A stretch of 64,000 nucleotides of DNA from Vitrella brassicaformis (lineage: Eukaryota > Sar > Vitrellaceae). Position numbers and translations under genes: made by a program. Every line of letters starts with the position of its first letter. Positions within the stretch are counted from its first letter, which is position 1. Positions 47,701-59,658 of the stretch are shown here, piece by piece. Where the stretch lies: NCBI GenBank assembly GCA_001179505.1, contig CDMY01000275.1, forward strand, positions 374,233 to 438,232, written 5' to 3'. The notes under the pieces were generated by a model. It saw nothing but the letters and a program-made list of their open reading frames with translations. It searched no databases and was not told where the DNA came from.

Positions 47701-50669
47701 GACACCCTGAGGAGCCGGCTGTTGCTGAGCCCGTCCCTGCTGTGCTTCCAGGACGACCACCGGATCTTTGCCTGGATGGGGACGTTCGGGCTGTGTTTCT
47801 GGGGGATCGCTCCCATCATCCTGTGCTTCGTGGTGCTGTGGGCCAAGCGGGCGTCGCTGTACCGGCCCTCCACACAGGAGAGATACGGTTTCCTCTACAC
47901 CGGGCTCCGCAGACCCTTCTTCTTTTGGGATTGCGTATTCGCTGTGGTGAGTGAGTGAACTCAAGGCACAGTTAGTTGTACACACAGCTGTCTCCAGTGC
48001 AATCAATTACCCCTTTGGTTGATCCGATCCCTCTCTGTGTGCTGTCTGTCTATCAGCGTCGCGTGGCGGTTCTGACGATTTCTCAGCTGCTAGACACGAG
48101 CGCGGCGCTGCTGCTGGGTTCGACGAGCATCGCAGTGCTCTCGCTGGCCCTGCAGCTGCTGTTTCAGCCGTTTGAAGCGAGGCTGGGCAACACGACCACC
48201 ATTCTGCATCGGCACTTCGACATGGCCAACCGGCTGGAGTTCCAGGGGCTGGGCATCTGGACGGTCAGCTGCATCCTCATGCAGGTCGTGGTCCTGTTCG
48301 AGTTGTCCCCCAGCATCGCCGGCAGCATCATCTTCCTGGTGGCCATCATGAATATGTACCACTACGCCTCCCTCCTCTACCACATCTTCCGCCACTCGTT
48401 TGCCTTCCTGGCGTACAAGTACATCGACGAGAAGGAGGAAAGATCCCATATATTCAGTCAGTTAAACAGCCTAGCTAGTGGCACAACCACCTAAACTCAC
48501 TCACCCAACACAGAGCATACATATGGATGGGGTGTGCTGTGCTGTGCTGTGTTGCTGTGTATGTTTAGGGTTGTTCCTGCGTGTGTGTCGTCCGATAATG
48601 AAGCACATCATCCGTCAGGAGGAGCGGCGCCGCGCGAGCATGCCCAAGGTCTTCCTCGACTACCCCACAGGCACGCTCAACCTGCTCGAGCCAGCCGACG
48701 CCGGCCGCTCCCCCATATCGTCACACTGCACCAGCCCCCGCAGTGAGGCGCAGCGCTCCAAGACCGCCACACCCACCGCCACCCTAACGCCCCCCGCCTT
48801 CCCACCCAGAATAATGGGGGGCGATGGCGATGACCACCGGCGGGCATTCATCCGCTACGCCCAGACGGCGTGGTGTCATGTGGTGTGGGCATGGTACTGG
48901 TGTGTGGGCAAGGCCACCGACTATGTGAGGGAGGTCCGGGCCGTGGTCGCCAGGATGAAGCTGCGGGAGCACCGGGCGAAGGGTCACCGCACCGGGGCGC
49001 TGGCGATGCAGATGACGGGCCACGCTATGGCGGACGCGATTGAGCTGCTGTCGATACGGCAGGAGCTGCCGGGGGACTTTGCAGAGTTTCTGTGGACCAC
49101 CAGCTTCCTGGTCCACGCCCTCCGTATCAAGACAATGGAGGACCATGACTCAAAGAGTGAGTGAGTGTGTTGTCACTCACAACACATCAACACCAATCCG
49201 TCCCCCCCCCCCCCCCCCCCCCCCCNNNNNNNNNNNNNNNNNNNNNNNNNNNNNNNNNNNNNNNNNNNNNNNNNNNNNNNNNNNNNNNNNNNNNNNNNNN
49301 NNNNNNNNNNNNNNNNNNNNNNNNNNNNNNNNNNNNNNNNNNNNNNNNNNNNNNNNNNNNNNNNNNNNNNNNNNNNNNNNNNNNNNNNNNNNNNNNNNNN
49401 NNNNNNNNNNNNNNNNNNNNNNNNNNNNNNNNNNNNNNNNNNNNNNNNNNNNNNNNNNNNNNNNNNNNNNNNNNNNNNNNNNNNNNNNNNNNNNNNNNNN
49501 NNNNNNNNNNNNNNNNNNNNNNNNNCCCCCCCCCCCCCCCCCCACACACACAGACACACACAAACGGCAGGCTGCCACACTTGCTGGTCGGTCTTTCTGT
49601 GGTGTGGTGGCGATGTCAGTGAATCGCACGATCGTGATGCCGATTCCCGAGTCGGCCACAGCGGTGCCTGCGCCGCCTTCTCGCATGTCGACGAGGAAGC
49701 TGCCCGACGCGGCCCCGTCGATCCCCGAGAACAACCCGGCCGACTTCAAGTCGATGCCCACCATGCGCAGCACCACCGGCCTCAGCGAGGGCACATCGCT
49801 GCCGCCCTTCACATTCGATCGCAGGCTGCGCTCGGCCGGGGTGGCCCTCCATGACTTCCAAGTATGCACACCGCAGACATGAGACCATGGTATGTACCAG
49901 GGTGTGTGTCCTTCTGTCAGTTGAATCTGAGTTACGTGGTGGACGACCTCCTTCGGCGTCAGCAGATAGCGGAGGGTCTGCTGCAGCAACAGGACACTGA
50001 CGGCGGCAGCACGCTAGAAGGGGCCGAGGGAGTGGGTGATTGGCGCACACTGTACGAGTCCTTCAGGAGAGCCAAGCGATCCCTCATACAGGCGGGAACC
50101 AACCCGGTAAGTACGCACACGCATGTGCCAACATACCAACACACACACACACACTCGTGTCAATGTCTCTGCGTGTGTGTGTGTGTGTGTGTGGTCAGCG
50201 AGAGGTGTCCAAGGCCATCCGTCGCATAGCGAGCAACACGGCCTTGACCAGCAGCCGCGCCACCGACGAGCTGACCGTCGCCACCCCACCGCTAGCCAGC
50301 AATATCAGCCGATCCCGCTCCTTCCCCAACCCCCCGTTCACACCTGCACCACACACGGCATCAGCAGGGGCCGTGCTACCCTCACACACAGAGATCATGG
50401 CCGATGTGGAAGTCGACTCTGCGGCTGTGGACACCCTCACGGCCGCTGTGGAGACCTTCGCAGACACAGCCAGCGGACGGCTCCGTGATCCCTTCGAGTT
50501 CGCTCCCCCCGAGACCACCTCCCGCCCCGAGTCGGTGATGGGTTCGATCACACCACCCCGCCCGCCCTCCCCGCCCCGGCCCCCACCGCTGCGGTCCTTC
50601 ACATCAACCCCATCCATGCCCTACAGCGACTTCTTTGATTTTGCCAACAGGGTCTACAGAGGGGCATAG
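41711..50669 (+). CDS. Large LRR - Cys-rich - multi-TM receptor-like protein
   Basis: Twenty-one exons, phases agreeing: 41711-41837, 41961-42586, 42689-43204, 43311-43463, 43558-43698, 43782-43852, 43952-44128, 44215-44378, 44468-44603, 44696-45501, 45583-45973, 46066-46165, 46300-46469, 46570-46736, 46881-46997, 47117-47946, 48057-48456, 48569-49156, 49620-49861, 49921-50106, 50199-50669. A signal peptide (AASISLVGAAVLLSLGAAAL) leads to an N-terminal Cys-containing domain, about 15 plant/SDS22-type leucine-rich repeats (LSGPLPxxL, LRSLRLRSNSLSG), Cys-rich GCC2/GCC3-type modules (CAKCPANTYSNAQ, CLPCSSGQ), then about seven hydrophobic helices from LCLFAITLLAIFGW to IIFLVAIMNMYHY, and a long Ser/Pro-rich cytosolic tail. 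The architecture suggests a surface receptor; no ligand or signalling partner can be named. A sequence gap sits in intron 18. Confidence 0.87.
49202..49543. other. Assembly gap (300 N) flanked by poly-C, within an intron
   Basis: 24 C before and 18 C after a run of exactly 300 N (49226-49525). It lies in intron 18 of the LRR gene, whose flanking exons join in phase (A then TG). The gap probably reflects failure to read a long C homopolymer; its real length is unknown. Confidence 0.9.
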
Positions 50670-52398
50670 ATAGCATCGCAGTGAAATAAGTGAGCGACGG
50701 GGGTGCAAGTGCAGTGCACAGAGAGAGGGAGCAGGGGAGCCGGATGGTATGGGATGGGTGGGGGTGGGGTGCATTCATTGCATTCGTTCATTCCTTGTGT
50801 ATGTAATTGATTGAAGCTTAATGCATCGGTTGTGTTTTGTATCCGTGTGCATGACATGAATTGGTGCGTCCGTACAGTGAGTACATACGTATGTCTGAGG
50901 GTCGGTTGGATTGGGGGCGTGACTGACATGAATGACATTGATTGCATCTGTTCTCTTCCGGATCGTCATCGGGCGGGGTGTGTGTCGACACGCCCCGCCT
51001 GACAACGACCCGGGAAGGAGCGACTGCAGCCCGGCCCGTCAGCCAACAGCTGACGTCGTGTAATGAATCTCCCTATCTATCTCTCTCTGTCTCCAAATTG
51101 GTGTCGGTGCGCACACGTGCCGACCTGTGTGCTGTGCGTGTCCATGCTCTCACTTATGGACGAGGAGCGTCACGTCGGGTTGGTTATTTGCATATTTCTT
51201 TGTGGGGGTAACAAATGTTATGGATGGCTTTGTTCGTGCATGTCATGTTATGTCGTGTCGTGTCGTGTCGTGTGTGCTCTGCTGTGCCCCTAGTCAATTG
51301 ATTGATTGCGTCGTGGATCGGATCGATAGCCATATTGTCGACCTTCGTGGGGTGCGTGTGCGTGTGTGCGGTAGTTCATTTGGTTTTCATGTATGGCTGG
51401 GGGGTTGGTGGTAGGTAGGTAGGTAGGTCGATGGCTTTGGCCAGTTGGCCGGCGCGGCTCGGTGGGTGGGTGACGACCACGCATTGTCCGTCATTTTGTA
51501 AGTCGGTGCACATAACTGACATGCACACATTACATACACACATGTCTCTAGGACTGATCCTTAGCTATCGATGTGGAGGGTGGGTGGTGGTCACTCAACT
51601 CACCCTTTTATATATAGGCTGACCGGCTCCCTGTCTTATCTACCTACACACCCACCTACCTGCCCGTCTGTCTGTCTATCTGTCTGTCTGTCTGTCCGTC
51701 TGTCTGTCTGTACGTCTGTCTCTCTGCCTATGTGGTGTGCCGTGCGCTACGTGACCATCCAGCCAGCCACCCACCGATGCGATCGATGGATGGATGTTCT
51801 GATGGAGGATGCGAGGCGAGGCGATGCGTAGGGAGGTTTTCGTTCGTCCAGTGTGTCGCCCAGAGGGATACATACATCCTCCCGCTTTCTCCCCTCCCTC
51901 TCTCCCTCCTTTGGCTTTCCCCTCCCCTCCCCTCCTCTCCTCTCTCCCTCTAGCCATGCAGGAGTTGTTATCATACCAGCTACATGGCCTAGCATACATG
52001 TGTGTGTGTGTCTGTCTGTCTGTCTGCATGATGCTCTCGACCAACACGGCTGAGACACCTTGGCTGACGTACAGACATCCGTACGATCGTACACGTACCG
52101 ATGTACTTTTCTGTGAGCGTGTTGTGTGGCTTGGCTTGGGTGGGTGCATGTGTGTGTGCATGTGTGTGTGTGTGTGTGTGTGTGCGCCATCTATCCTATC
52201 GCATGTGCGAGTGACAGACAGACAGACTGACAGAGTGGTCGCGTCGCAAGTGACAGGACTCGTTGATTCGATTCTCTCTCAACAACATGACATGCCGCTA
52301 CAAATATGTCCTGAAAACGCCCTACACACTAGCTACTTTCTTTCACAAGCAGAATCTGCCTCACCTACATTATCCACCCATCCATCCATGCCATTCAT
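50670..52398. other. Intergenic region, no gene seen
   Basis: About 1.7 kb between convergent genes. Contains an imperfect GC-rich hairpin (50972-50999), (TCGTG)n near 51254-51270, (GTAG)n near 51411-51428, (CTGT)n near 51665-51720 and (TG)n near 52160-52183. No open frame carries recognisable motifs. Confidence 0.55.
50972..50999. other. Imperfect GC-rich inverted repeat
   Basis: GGCGGGGTGT and ACACGCCCCGCC can pair around GTGTCG. It lies about 300 bp after the stop of the LRR-receptor gene. A transcript-end or spacer hairpin is possible; no direct evidence. Confidence 0.4.
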
Positions 52399-55300
52399 CT
52401 AGACGTGCTTCTCCCACGGCCTCTCGTCTGACTCCCGCCATGCAGCTGCCAAATAATTCCTGTGTCTCCTGTGATGAGCCGCCGCCGACGAAGGGACCCG
52501 CGGCGCTAGCAACAATCCGTGGTTCCGCAACAGCATGTCCTCGGCAGCAAAGTAGCGCCACAGCCCCTCGGCCACGTGGCCGCTCAACTGCTTGTGGCTC
52601 TTGGAGGTCAGGGTGGGGCATGACTCCACCGTCCGCATCAATGCCCGCTTCTCCATGTGCGCGAATGGGCTGCTGCTGGTCTTCTTTCGCCTGGTGCGGT
52701 AGTCGATGGACACGTCCGGCGTGCGCCGCTTGGACTCTTTTGCCTTCTTGTCCTTCTCTGAGTGAGCACTGCCGGGGGCCGTCAGCGCCTGCTGCTCAGC
52801 TATGGCGGTGAACGGCACCCCCAGACCCTTACGGATTTCCTCCTTGATGTTGGCCACCTCCTGTTGATTGACAACACAACACACAGCCCGACGAACGGAT
52901 AGATAGATGGATGGATGGCGGGGGCAGAGAGGATGTGTACGTCCGTCCGTTGTGTACTCACTCACTCGTTTAAGCGGGGAAAAATTCTGCGTGATGAGTC
53001 TTCTGGTGCTGCTGTCGACGGCGTACATGGCACTGCCTCGCACGGGAGTGGCCTTTGCCGATGCACGCACCTCAGGCACTACAACCAACACACCCGACAG
53101 GAAACACGGGACACGTTGCATCATGCGGCTGCCATGCATTAAGCGTGGCTACTTACTTCCAGAGTCGAGCAGAGCGTCCTTTATCTCCTGTATGGTGATG
53201 TATCCTTTGAAGTTGTTGTCGATGGCGTGAAACAGCTCGTAGACGTCGCTCTGCTTGATGTCAAGGTCCAGCGAACTCAGCCAGGCGTCGAAATCCTCTG
53301 GCAGCAACTTCCGCTTCAGAGCTGCATCGACAACGCCAAAAGGAAGGTATTATAGGTCTCTACGACACGCAGAGGATTCATTCCATGAACCCACCTTGCT
53401 GTTTGTCTGCCGTGCCTGCCCATGCGAGCTGGAGCGTGGTGAGGACATTTTGGACGGTGTGGAACTTCTGTGTCAGTTGCCCCGTCCATTCCGCAACCAC
53501 AGTGGATGGCGCAAATATCTGCAGAGCATTGAGAAACCTGGGACAGCAAGGGAGGAGAGACATGGCGTATTATGGTCTGCAATGAGCGGATTATCTGCAC
53601 TGTTCGCTCACTCTTCGATGGTTACCTCCCCATTGCCATCCTCGTCCATCACTACATCACACCCACAAGCCAGAAACGGGTGTCTCCCTCCGTTGCCCAA
53701 GCTGCGTGTGTGCCGTACGTACATTCAAAGAGTGTCCTGGATTGCTCGGCGTTGATGTCCATCTGCCTCATGACCTGCTCGAACTCACTCGCATCAAGAG
53801 CCAAATTGCCGTCCTTATTACAAAGAGACAGACACATGGGCCACCAGTCAGGCCATCCATCAACGGGTGTCCAATGTTTGTTTCTCATCAATGGAAGTGC
53901 TCACCCACCTGATCCATTGATTGGAATGCATCCCTCACATGCTTAAAGCGCTTCAGCAAGTCACGATGGAAGTCCTCGAGAGTGACCGATGGCGCAGCGA
54001 GCCTGAGTGTCCTGGCGAGCTCAGCCCCCTGCAGCATCCCCTGTCCCTTGTCGTTTATGACCGAGAAAATCCTCCTTAGCGCCTCTGGCTCCAAATTGAT
54101 GTCACTGAAGCGCTTCTGAAAGTCATCGTAGGCCAAAAGCGTCATCTGACGGCACATATGCAGACGGGTCGACAGACCGCCCGGGCGCTGTTCCGGAAAT
54201 GATGGGCCACGTACCGCCTTTATCTTGTGTGCTTTAAGGGCCTCATCAATTGAGCTTGCCCCGTGGACCTGAAGCAAATTTGCACGAAACTCCTCCAATA
54301 ACGTCAGTGCTGAACGAAGGCCAAATGCAGCCGACTGTGGAAACCACTCGTTGTCTCTGGTCATGTGCATTTTCACTTACGAGGGACGCGACTAAGCGCA
54401 GTAAAGAAGGTGTTGAGTGTGACTTTGATCTTCCGCCCCGCCGCCGATCCGTGGCGTCCAGATGGTGAGAGGTCGGGGCCCTGTCCTGTCTCGTTCGGAA
54501 AAAAGGATGGCGCTGTCATTAGCTGGGAGCTGACGGGTGACCTCTCCAGGTCAGTCTGCAGCAGCTCGAAGATGATTTGGGTCTCCTGGGAAGTCGCGTT
54601 CAGCAAGTATTTGAAGACGACGGAGAACTCATCCGCGGAGAAGTCTTCATTCAAAGGGAACTTGCTGTTGTGTACGGCCTGGATTGAGAGCGGATGCGTG
54701 TACAGCCAAGCCATGTATATTATATTTCCGTGCCCACCTGCACGACACTTCCTTGTCTTTCCAGGAGCCTCTTTCGACACTCCAGAAATACTTGAGCTGA
54801 AAGGAAAAAGTATAAACGAAACGCATTTAGTGTGTCCCAGCCAGCTGTCTCCTGTCTCACCCGGCATCCTATCCAGTTCTCCAGTCAAGTCTCTCAGAGT
54901 CGGCTTTGTCTTCTGGCTGGTCTTCACCAGCATCTCGAAGCACTCTTGAAACAGGTCGACGTTGAGGCTGCCGGCGGCTTGCGGCACCGCTCGGCGCATC
55001 CTTCTCGCCTTTGCCACAGGGCTGGAATCTGGGCTGCCGGATGGGCTGCTGATGGGGGAGGGCAGCAGCGGCTGCAATAGGGTAGAAAGGGCGGCGATGA
55101 ACTCGTCCTGCAAAAGACGTGGCAACAGACGACACGTCACATCACATCACATCACATCCATTGCATTCAGTCTTGTCCTTTCCTTGTTTAGCGGAGCTTC
55201 AGGGACAATCTTGGCGGTCTTCAGCACCCAGGACTGCAACGCTTCACCAAGCGTGTTGTACAGATACCGCAGGGCCCGACGAATCGACCCGAATACAACA

Positions 55301-56421
55301 GACTCTGAAGGCACCCACGAAATACATTCCCACACGTGGATTTGCAGGCGCCCTCTGCTCTCACCGAGACTGAGGGCGGTTTTACAGCCTTGCCCCTGTG
55401 TGCGCTGATCGTCTACCCGGATCGGTCGCTTCCGCTGCGTCCTGTGTTGCCTAGCTTCTCGCAAGGCGGTAGTGAATTCCTTTGTTCCCATCTTTCTTGT
55501 CTGTGCCTGCAAATAAAGAAGAGCCATAAAAAAGGTCTGACTAGTCCCGGTGAAAGTGCTCTTGCCTACCAGGCTATCCAGATCCCCTGTCCCGACTCTG
55601 CTTGCACTCTGGCCAAGATGTTGCAGCGACGATGGTAGTCTTGAAGGCACTCTCGATAATGTCCCTTTGGATGATGCCATTCTCGATAGTGTTCCCTTAG
55701 ACCTTACCGCCTCCCTTGAATCGCTCGGCAGTGCATCAGGCCGCTCTATTTGCACGTCTTTGGTCGTCGCACGCTCTGCAGGCGGTGCAGGAGGCTCCGT
55801 CACCTCCGGCTCCATAATGCGAGTCTTCTTTTTCTCGAGGGGTACGGGGGAGGGGCGTCGGGTCGGCGAGTGATCGGGTGACCGTCTCCTTGCCGCTTTT
55901 GGACTGCTTTCGGGCGTCTCGGCTGGTAACATCTCACCGAGCAAATCCTTCATCTGAGCCTCAAACCTTGCAAGTGAGGGAAACCCTCTGTCGCCCATAA
56001 TGCCAACAGTCTTCTTCCTTTCCAGCACCGACCCCTTGGCAGCCCTTGCCTTTCTCGTGGCCATACCGGGCGGGGTCACCAGCCGGGCTTCGGGCGAGGG
56101 AAGAATGTGAGGCGGGAGCTGCGGCTGGGGCGAGAGCGGCTGGATTTGGAAGATGTTGGTCACCCATGTTGTGGTCTTGGGCATCATCTGTTCGCCCTGC
56201 TCCGTGTCCTCTAAGCTCATGTGGAGGTCGGACCGCCGCCGCACCTCACTTTCTCTCCGTTCCTCAGGAGCCTGCTTCTGAGCGATGGATGGGTCCATAT
56301 GGATCTCAACGCCGGCCTGTTGACCGGCTGTTGACAGTATTAGGAAGACAACACGAGAAGAAACTGTTGTGGGAGACGTGTGAGGCCTTCGTTTGCGTAC
56401 CAAGCTTGAGAATCTGGTCAT
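52399..56421 (-). CDS. Large multi-EF-hand protein
   Basis: First exons: 56421-56401, 56316-55570, 55506-55365, 55304-55156, then DEFIAALSTLL from about 55109, and many further short exons to the stop at 52399. The N-terminal 300 residues are low-complexity and basic (RRRSPDHSPTRRPSP, SKGTLSRMASSKGTLSR), likely disordered. The middle is helical. EF-hand loops are clear at DQDGNLALDASE (split by an intron after DQ, 53910/53827), DEDGNGEVTIEE (about 53620) and DNNFKGYITIQE (about 53215); degenerate ones include NDKGQGMLQGAE (about 54060). Calcium binding at the clear loops is expected from the family. The C-terminal about 150 residues are basic without a known domain. No enzyme domain or membrane segment is seen, so a calcium-responsive scaffold or cytoskeletal protein is plausible but not shown. 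Confidence 0.78.
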
Positions 56422-56534
56422 GTCGTCTCAACAGGAGCCGCTGAGATACTGTCGGCCTCCTTCTGTTGATCTCCATTGACGCTCACTCGACAACGCTCTT
56501 CAAAGGCAGCAGGAGACTTGAAAAGCCGTCTGTC

Positions 56535-56543
56535 TGCGAGCTT
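56535..56543 (+). promoter_or_regulatory. TGCRAGCTY motif upstream of the EF-hand gene
   Basis: TGCGAGCTT then AGCG, 114 bp upstream of the EF-hand ATG (56421, -) and 91 bp before the small ORF's ATG (56634, +). Confidence 0.5.
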
Positions 56544-56633
56544 AGCGCCGATTGCGCGTGTTTACGAGGGGCCGGCTGGGATCAGCTGTTTGCTTGTTAG
56601 CATGGGTGTTCGTCTTTTCCTGGGGCGAGGTGA

Positions 56634-56882
56634 ATGCTTGGGTGGCTGACATTCGGTTTCGCCGCCACAATGCTGCTTCCCGGCTGGCATCTCCCCTCCC
56701 CAGCTCAGCCTCGTGTCACCCTCGCACCCAGCCCACAGCCAGCCCCATCGACAGCGTCTGTGCCCCAGGAAGACGAGTGCGACACGAAGAGTGTCTCGCA
56801 CGTCGCCGAGACTGTGGAGGGGGCCTCTGCTGCTCCCGACCATCTCACGGGGACCGACCAGAAGGCGGATAGCGGGGGCTGA
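56634..56882 (+). CDS. Small possible secreted protein (82 aa)
   Basis: Uninterrupted ATG frame. The first 25 residues (MLGWLTFGFAATMLLPGWHL) are hydrophobic and could be a signal peptide, followed by a Pro/Ala/Ser-rich hydrophilic tail with two Cys-free acidic stretches. No family is recognised. Support is the placement of the divergent TGCRAGCTY motif 91 bp upstream and the absence of another gene there; codon evidence is weak at this length. It could also be non-coding or part of a spliced gene using a donor near 56629. Confidence 0.35.
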   Translation: MLGWLTFGFAATMLLPGWHLPSPAQPRVTLAPSPQPAPSTASVPQEDECDTKSVSHVAETVEGASAAPDHLTGTDQKADSGG

Positions 56883-57452
56883 GGAAAAGAGAGGGCGTGT
56901 TTGCATCTGCGGGTTAATTGGTGGATCATGGTCGATATATGTCTCACCGTGTTTTCTGCAGAGAAGGACGCTTTTGGTTGATTCGCCTGGCGTAGATATA
57001 TGGGTCACTGAATACGTACGTGTACGTGAGAACGGGACATTCGTTTACCGAATACATAGAGCAATGTCATTTCTGCCCTGTCTGGTACTCGGTCGCATGT
57101 GCGCGCTTCGTGACGTGCTCCTACCCACGCAAAAGGCTGATTGCAGTGAAGTGATTGTAACAGAAATCAGCTTTTCGGCATGACAGACACGCACGCGACG
57201 AAGCGGGCACTTGTGCAATCCCACAGTGCACGTGTCTCGCTTCCATCACACTATCATCCGTCTGTACCACATAACCAACCGTCGATGCCTCAACTACCTA
57301 AAGTACCTAACACACATAGAAACCTGCCTTCCAACTACAGCTCTTAAGACACGTCATCATCTTGCCACAACCCATACCGCCACAGACACGTCGCGTCGCA
57401 TCACACCGCCCGCTCTCTATCCTGTCTGTCTATCAGTCACGCACTCACTGCA
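56883..57452. other. Intergenic region, no gene seen
   Basis: 570 bp between the small ORF and the stop of the Ala/Pro-rich gene. It is less repeat-rich than other spacers. No coherent coding signal noticed. Confidence 0.55.
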
Positions 57453-59467
57453 TCAGAACTGCACAGGCATCCTGGGCGGCATCCTTCTTGAGTTGGACAC
57501 CGAGCCCGGAAACCCGTAGCCAGCACTGTGTCCAAACAAGTCACCTGCACAAGATGAAAGAAAAACCAAGTGCGGTGCAGTGCATGACCACCACGATCGC
57601 ACCGCACGTGGGTGTCTCTTCTGCCCGCTCACTCACTCACTCACCAGGGAAGCCCAAGTTGTCCCTCTCCTTTTCCACCTCACCGATGCCAGCATGTCTG
57701 TGCTGCCCAGTCTGCCCCGAAGGAAACCCCATCAGCCGATCAAGCGGATGACCACCGGCACCACCCTGACCAAACAGATCATTCAGTCCACCCCCCGCGC
57801 CGTCTGGGCTGCCGAACAGATCGCTCAACGGGTCTCGTCGCCTCCCTGATTGTCCGTGCGGCTGCTGCCAGAGGCTGTCGAAGCCAGGGAGGGATGCGTC
57901 ATGCCGCCTTTGCTCCTCGTGTTGCGCTGCCTCCTGTCCGTCCGTGAGTTGAGCCAGGTGGTTCCTCTTGTCTTTGCCGAGGGATGAGAGGAGCTTCTGC
58001 AGCTGGTCTTCTACAGAGCCTGATGACGCTGGCGAGCCGAAGCCCCTGTCATGTGGAGATGAGCGGTCCCTCCTGCCCCGCCCGAAAAGTCTCTCCAGAT
58101 CTTCGAGCATATCGGTCTTCTTGTCAGCAGCAGCAGGTCTCCCATCGAGTGGTGTGCGACCAGCCATGTGCTCCGCATGCACAGCACCAACATCGTCGTG
58201 CACAGCCGCATCTGCTGGCCGGGCGCCCTCAGATGGTTGCTGTGGGGGCTGCTGTGCTGATTGTGCCGCCTGGTCGACAGATGGCTTGTCCACCTGTGCC
58301 CTCAGCTCGGCAGCAGGTAGATCGGCGACGGTCGTAGCGGCGCTGGCGGGCTGTTTCTTGCCATCAACGGCGGCTGCAGCGTGTTCTTTCTCCTTGGCAG
58401 CGTCCACCGGCTGTTCCTTGGATTGGTCGGAAGCAGGGGGAGGGGCAGCATTGACGTCTTGCTCAGGGTGGTCCGGGGCGACCGGCTCTCCCTCAATGAG
58501 CACGGGCACCTCCCCTCCTCCTTTTGTCTCCTCTTGAGCCGCGCCGCCCTTCTCACCCTCAGTCTGACTGCTGCCGATCTTGTCGGCTTGTGGCGGCGCG
58601 TCATGCTGTGTGTTGCTCTCAACCGCCGCTTCCACAGGTGGGGGTCTCGCGATACTTGGCATCCCGTCTCGTCGAAACGCCACATCTCCTCGGGCCACTG
58701 CTGCTGGTGCAGCTGGCGCTTCGTCGCCTCTGTCGATTGCCTTGCTGCCGTCTTGCTTCACCGGCGCACTCGACGACGCCGTGCTGCCGACAGCTCCTGC
58801 TGCCGCCTTGTCGTGTGCGGTGGCGCCTGCCGGCTCGTTGGGAAGGTGGGGTGCCGGCCGCCGTCTCAGAATGCCTTGGAAGGGGATGTGACTGTGGCTG
58901 CTGCCCCGCTCGCTGTCACTCTCAGCAGTGACGGATGCATCCTTGTGTGCACCGCGCTCTGACAGGACCTGAAGATCTTGGACAGCGGCGGCGGGAGGGG
59001 GAGGGGGAGGGGGAGGAGGAGGAGGAGGGGGAGGCTGCTGGGCCACAGGTGGCACGTGGACGCCTTGAGGGTCCGTCTTGCCGACTGGTGCCTCTGGTTG
59101 TTGGGGCGGTGGCAACTGCTGCTCCTCTGGCTGCTGATGTGCTTGTGGTTGTGGTTGTGCTTGCGCGTTTGGGTCTTCAGGTAGGCTGGCGCCCTTGCGC
59201 GCCTGGTGCGTGAGGTCTGTAGCCTTGACTAAGACGGTCCAGCGCTTCTGAGGGACGCCGTCCAGCATCTCCAGTGGAAGCTCACGGAAGCTCACGAACA
59301 AGTTGTAGTACAGGTACTGCGCACACAGAGCAAGACAACACAAGACAGCAGGGCGGAATGAGGCCGCCTGCCTTTGTATCTTGCATCACGTGAGTGACGT
59401 TGCCTGCCATGCAGAAGAAGAGGAAGCCGACGACGAGGTTCTTGATGGCGAAAGATTTGACTATCAT
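57453..59467 (-). CDS. Unknown Ala/Pro/Gln-rich protein with N-terminal membrane anchor
   Basis: Exons: 59467-59390, 59316-57645, 57544-57453; phases agree. The N-terminus KNLVVGFLFFCMAGN is hydrophobic and continues YLYYNLFVSF across the first splice, consistent with a signal anchor. Most of the rest is low complexity: Gln/Pro-rich, a run of about 14 prolines encoded by a (GGA/GGG)n tract at 59003-59035, then Ala/Asp/Glu/Lys-rich sequence. Near the C-terminus DLFG appears three times (LSDLFGS, LNDLFGQ, GDLFGH) in Gly-rich context, preceded by LERLFGRG. No known domain recognised. The start fits the ATG 54 bp downstream of a TGCGAGC half-match (59521). Disorder dominates, so no function is offered. 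Confidence 0.7.
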
Positions 59468-59520
59468 CTTGCAGCCCTGATCTTCGCTGGGAGTGGGGCG
59501 ACGTTTCACACCATTGCTGT

Positions 59521-59529
59521 TGCGAGCAT
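59521..59529 (+). promoter_or_regulatory. Weak TGCRAGCTY-like site upstream of the Ala/Pro-rich gene
   Basis: TGCGAGCAT shares the first seven bases of the motif and lies 54 bp upstream of the ATG at 59467 (-). It is the weakest of the set, listed because the distance fits the others. Confidence 0.25.
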
Positions 59530-59658
59530 GGCCGAGGCCGGCGAGGATCGGCGTTTGCTGTTGACTCCTTTTCCGTCTAGACTGTATCGCATGCAGACTC
59601 AAGTTGCATGAAAACACTGATGCAGGTCCACACAGATCACTCCACACACACCACCCCG

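Noticed and set aside
56552..56872. Long frame starting MRVFTRGRLG with a signal-like sequence
   Set aside because: The first codon is TTG, an in-frame stop lies just upstream, and there is no ATG. The overlapping ATG frame at 56634 is a simpler candidate.
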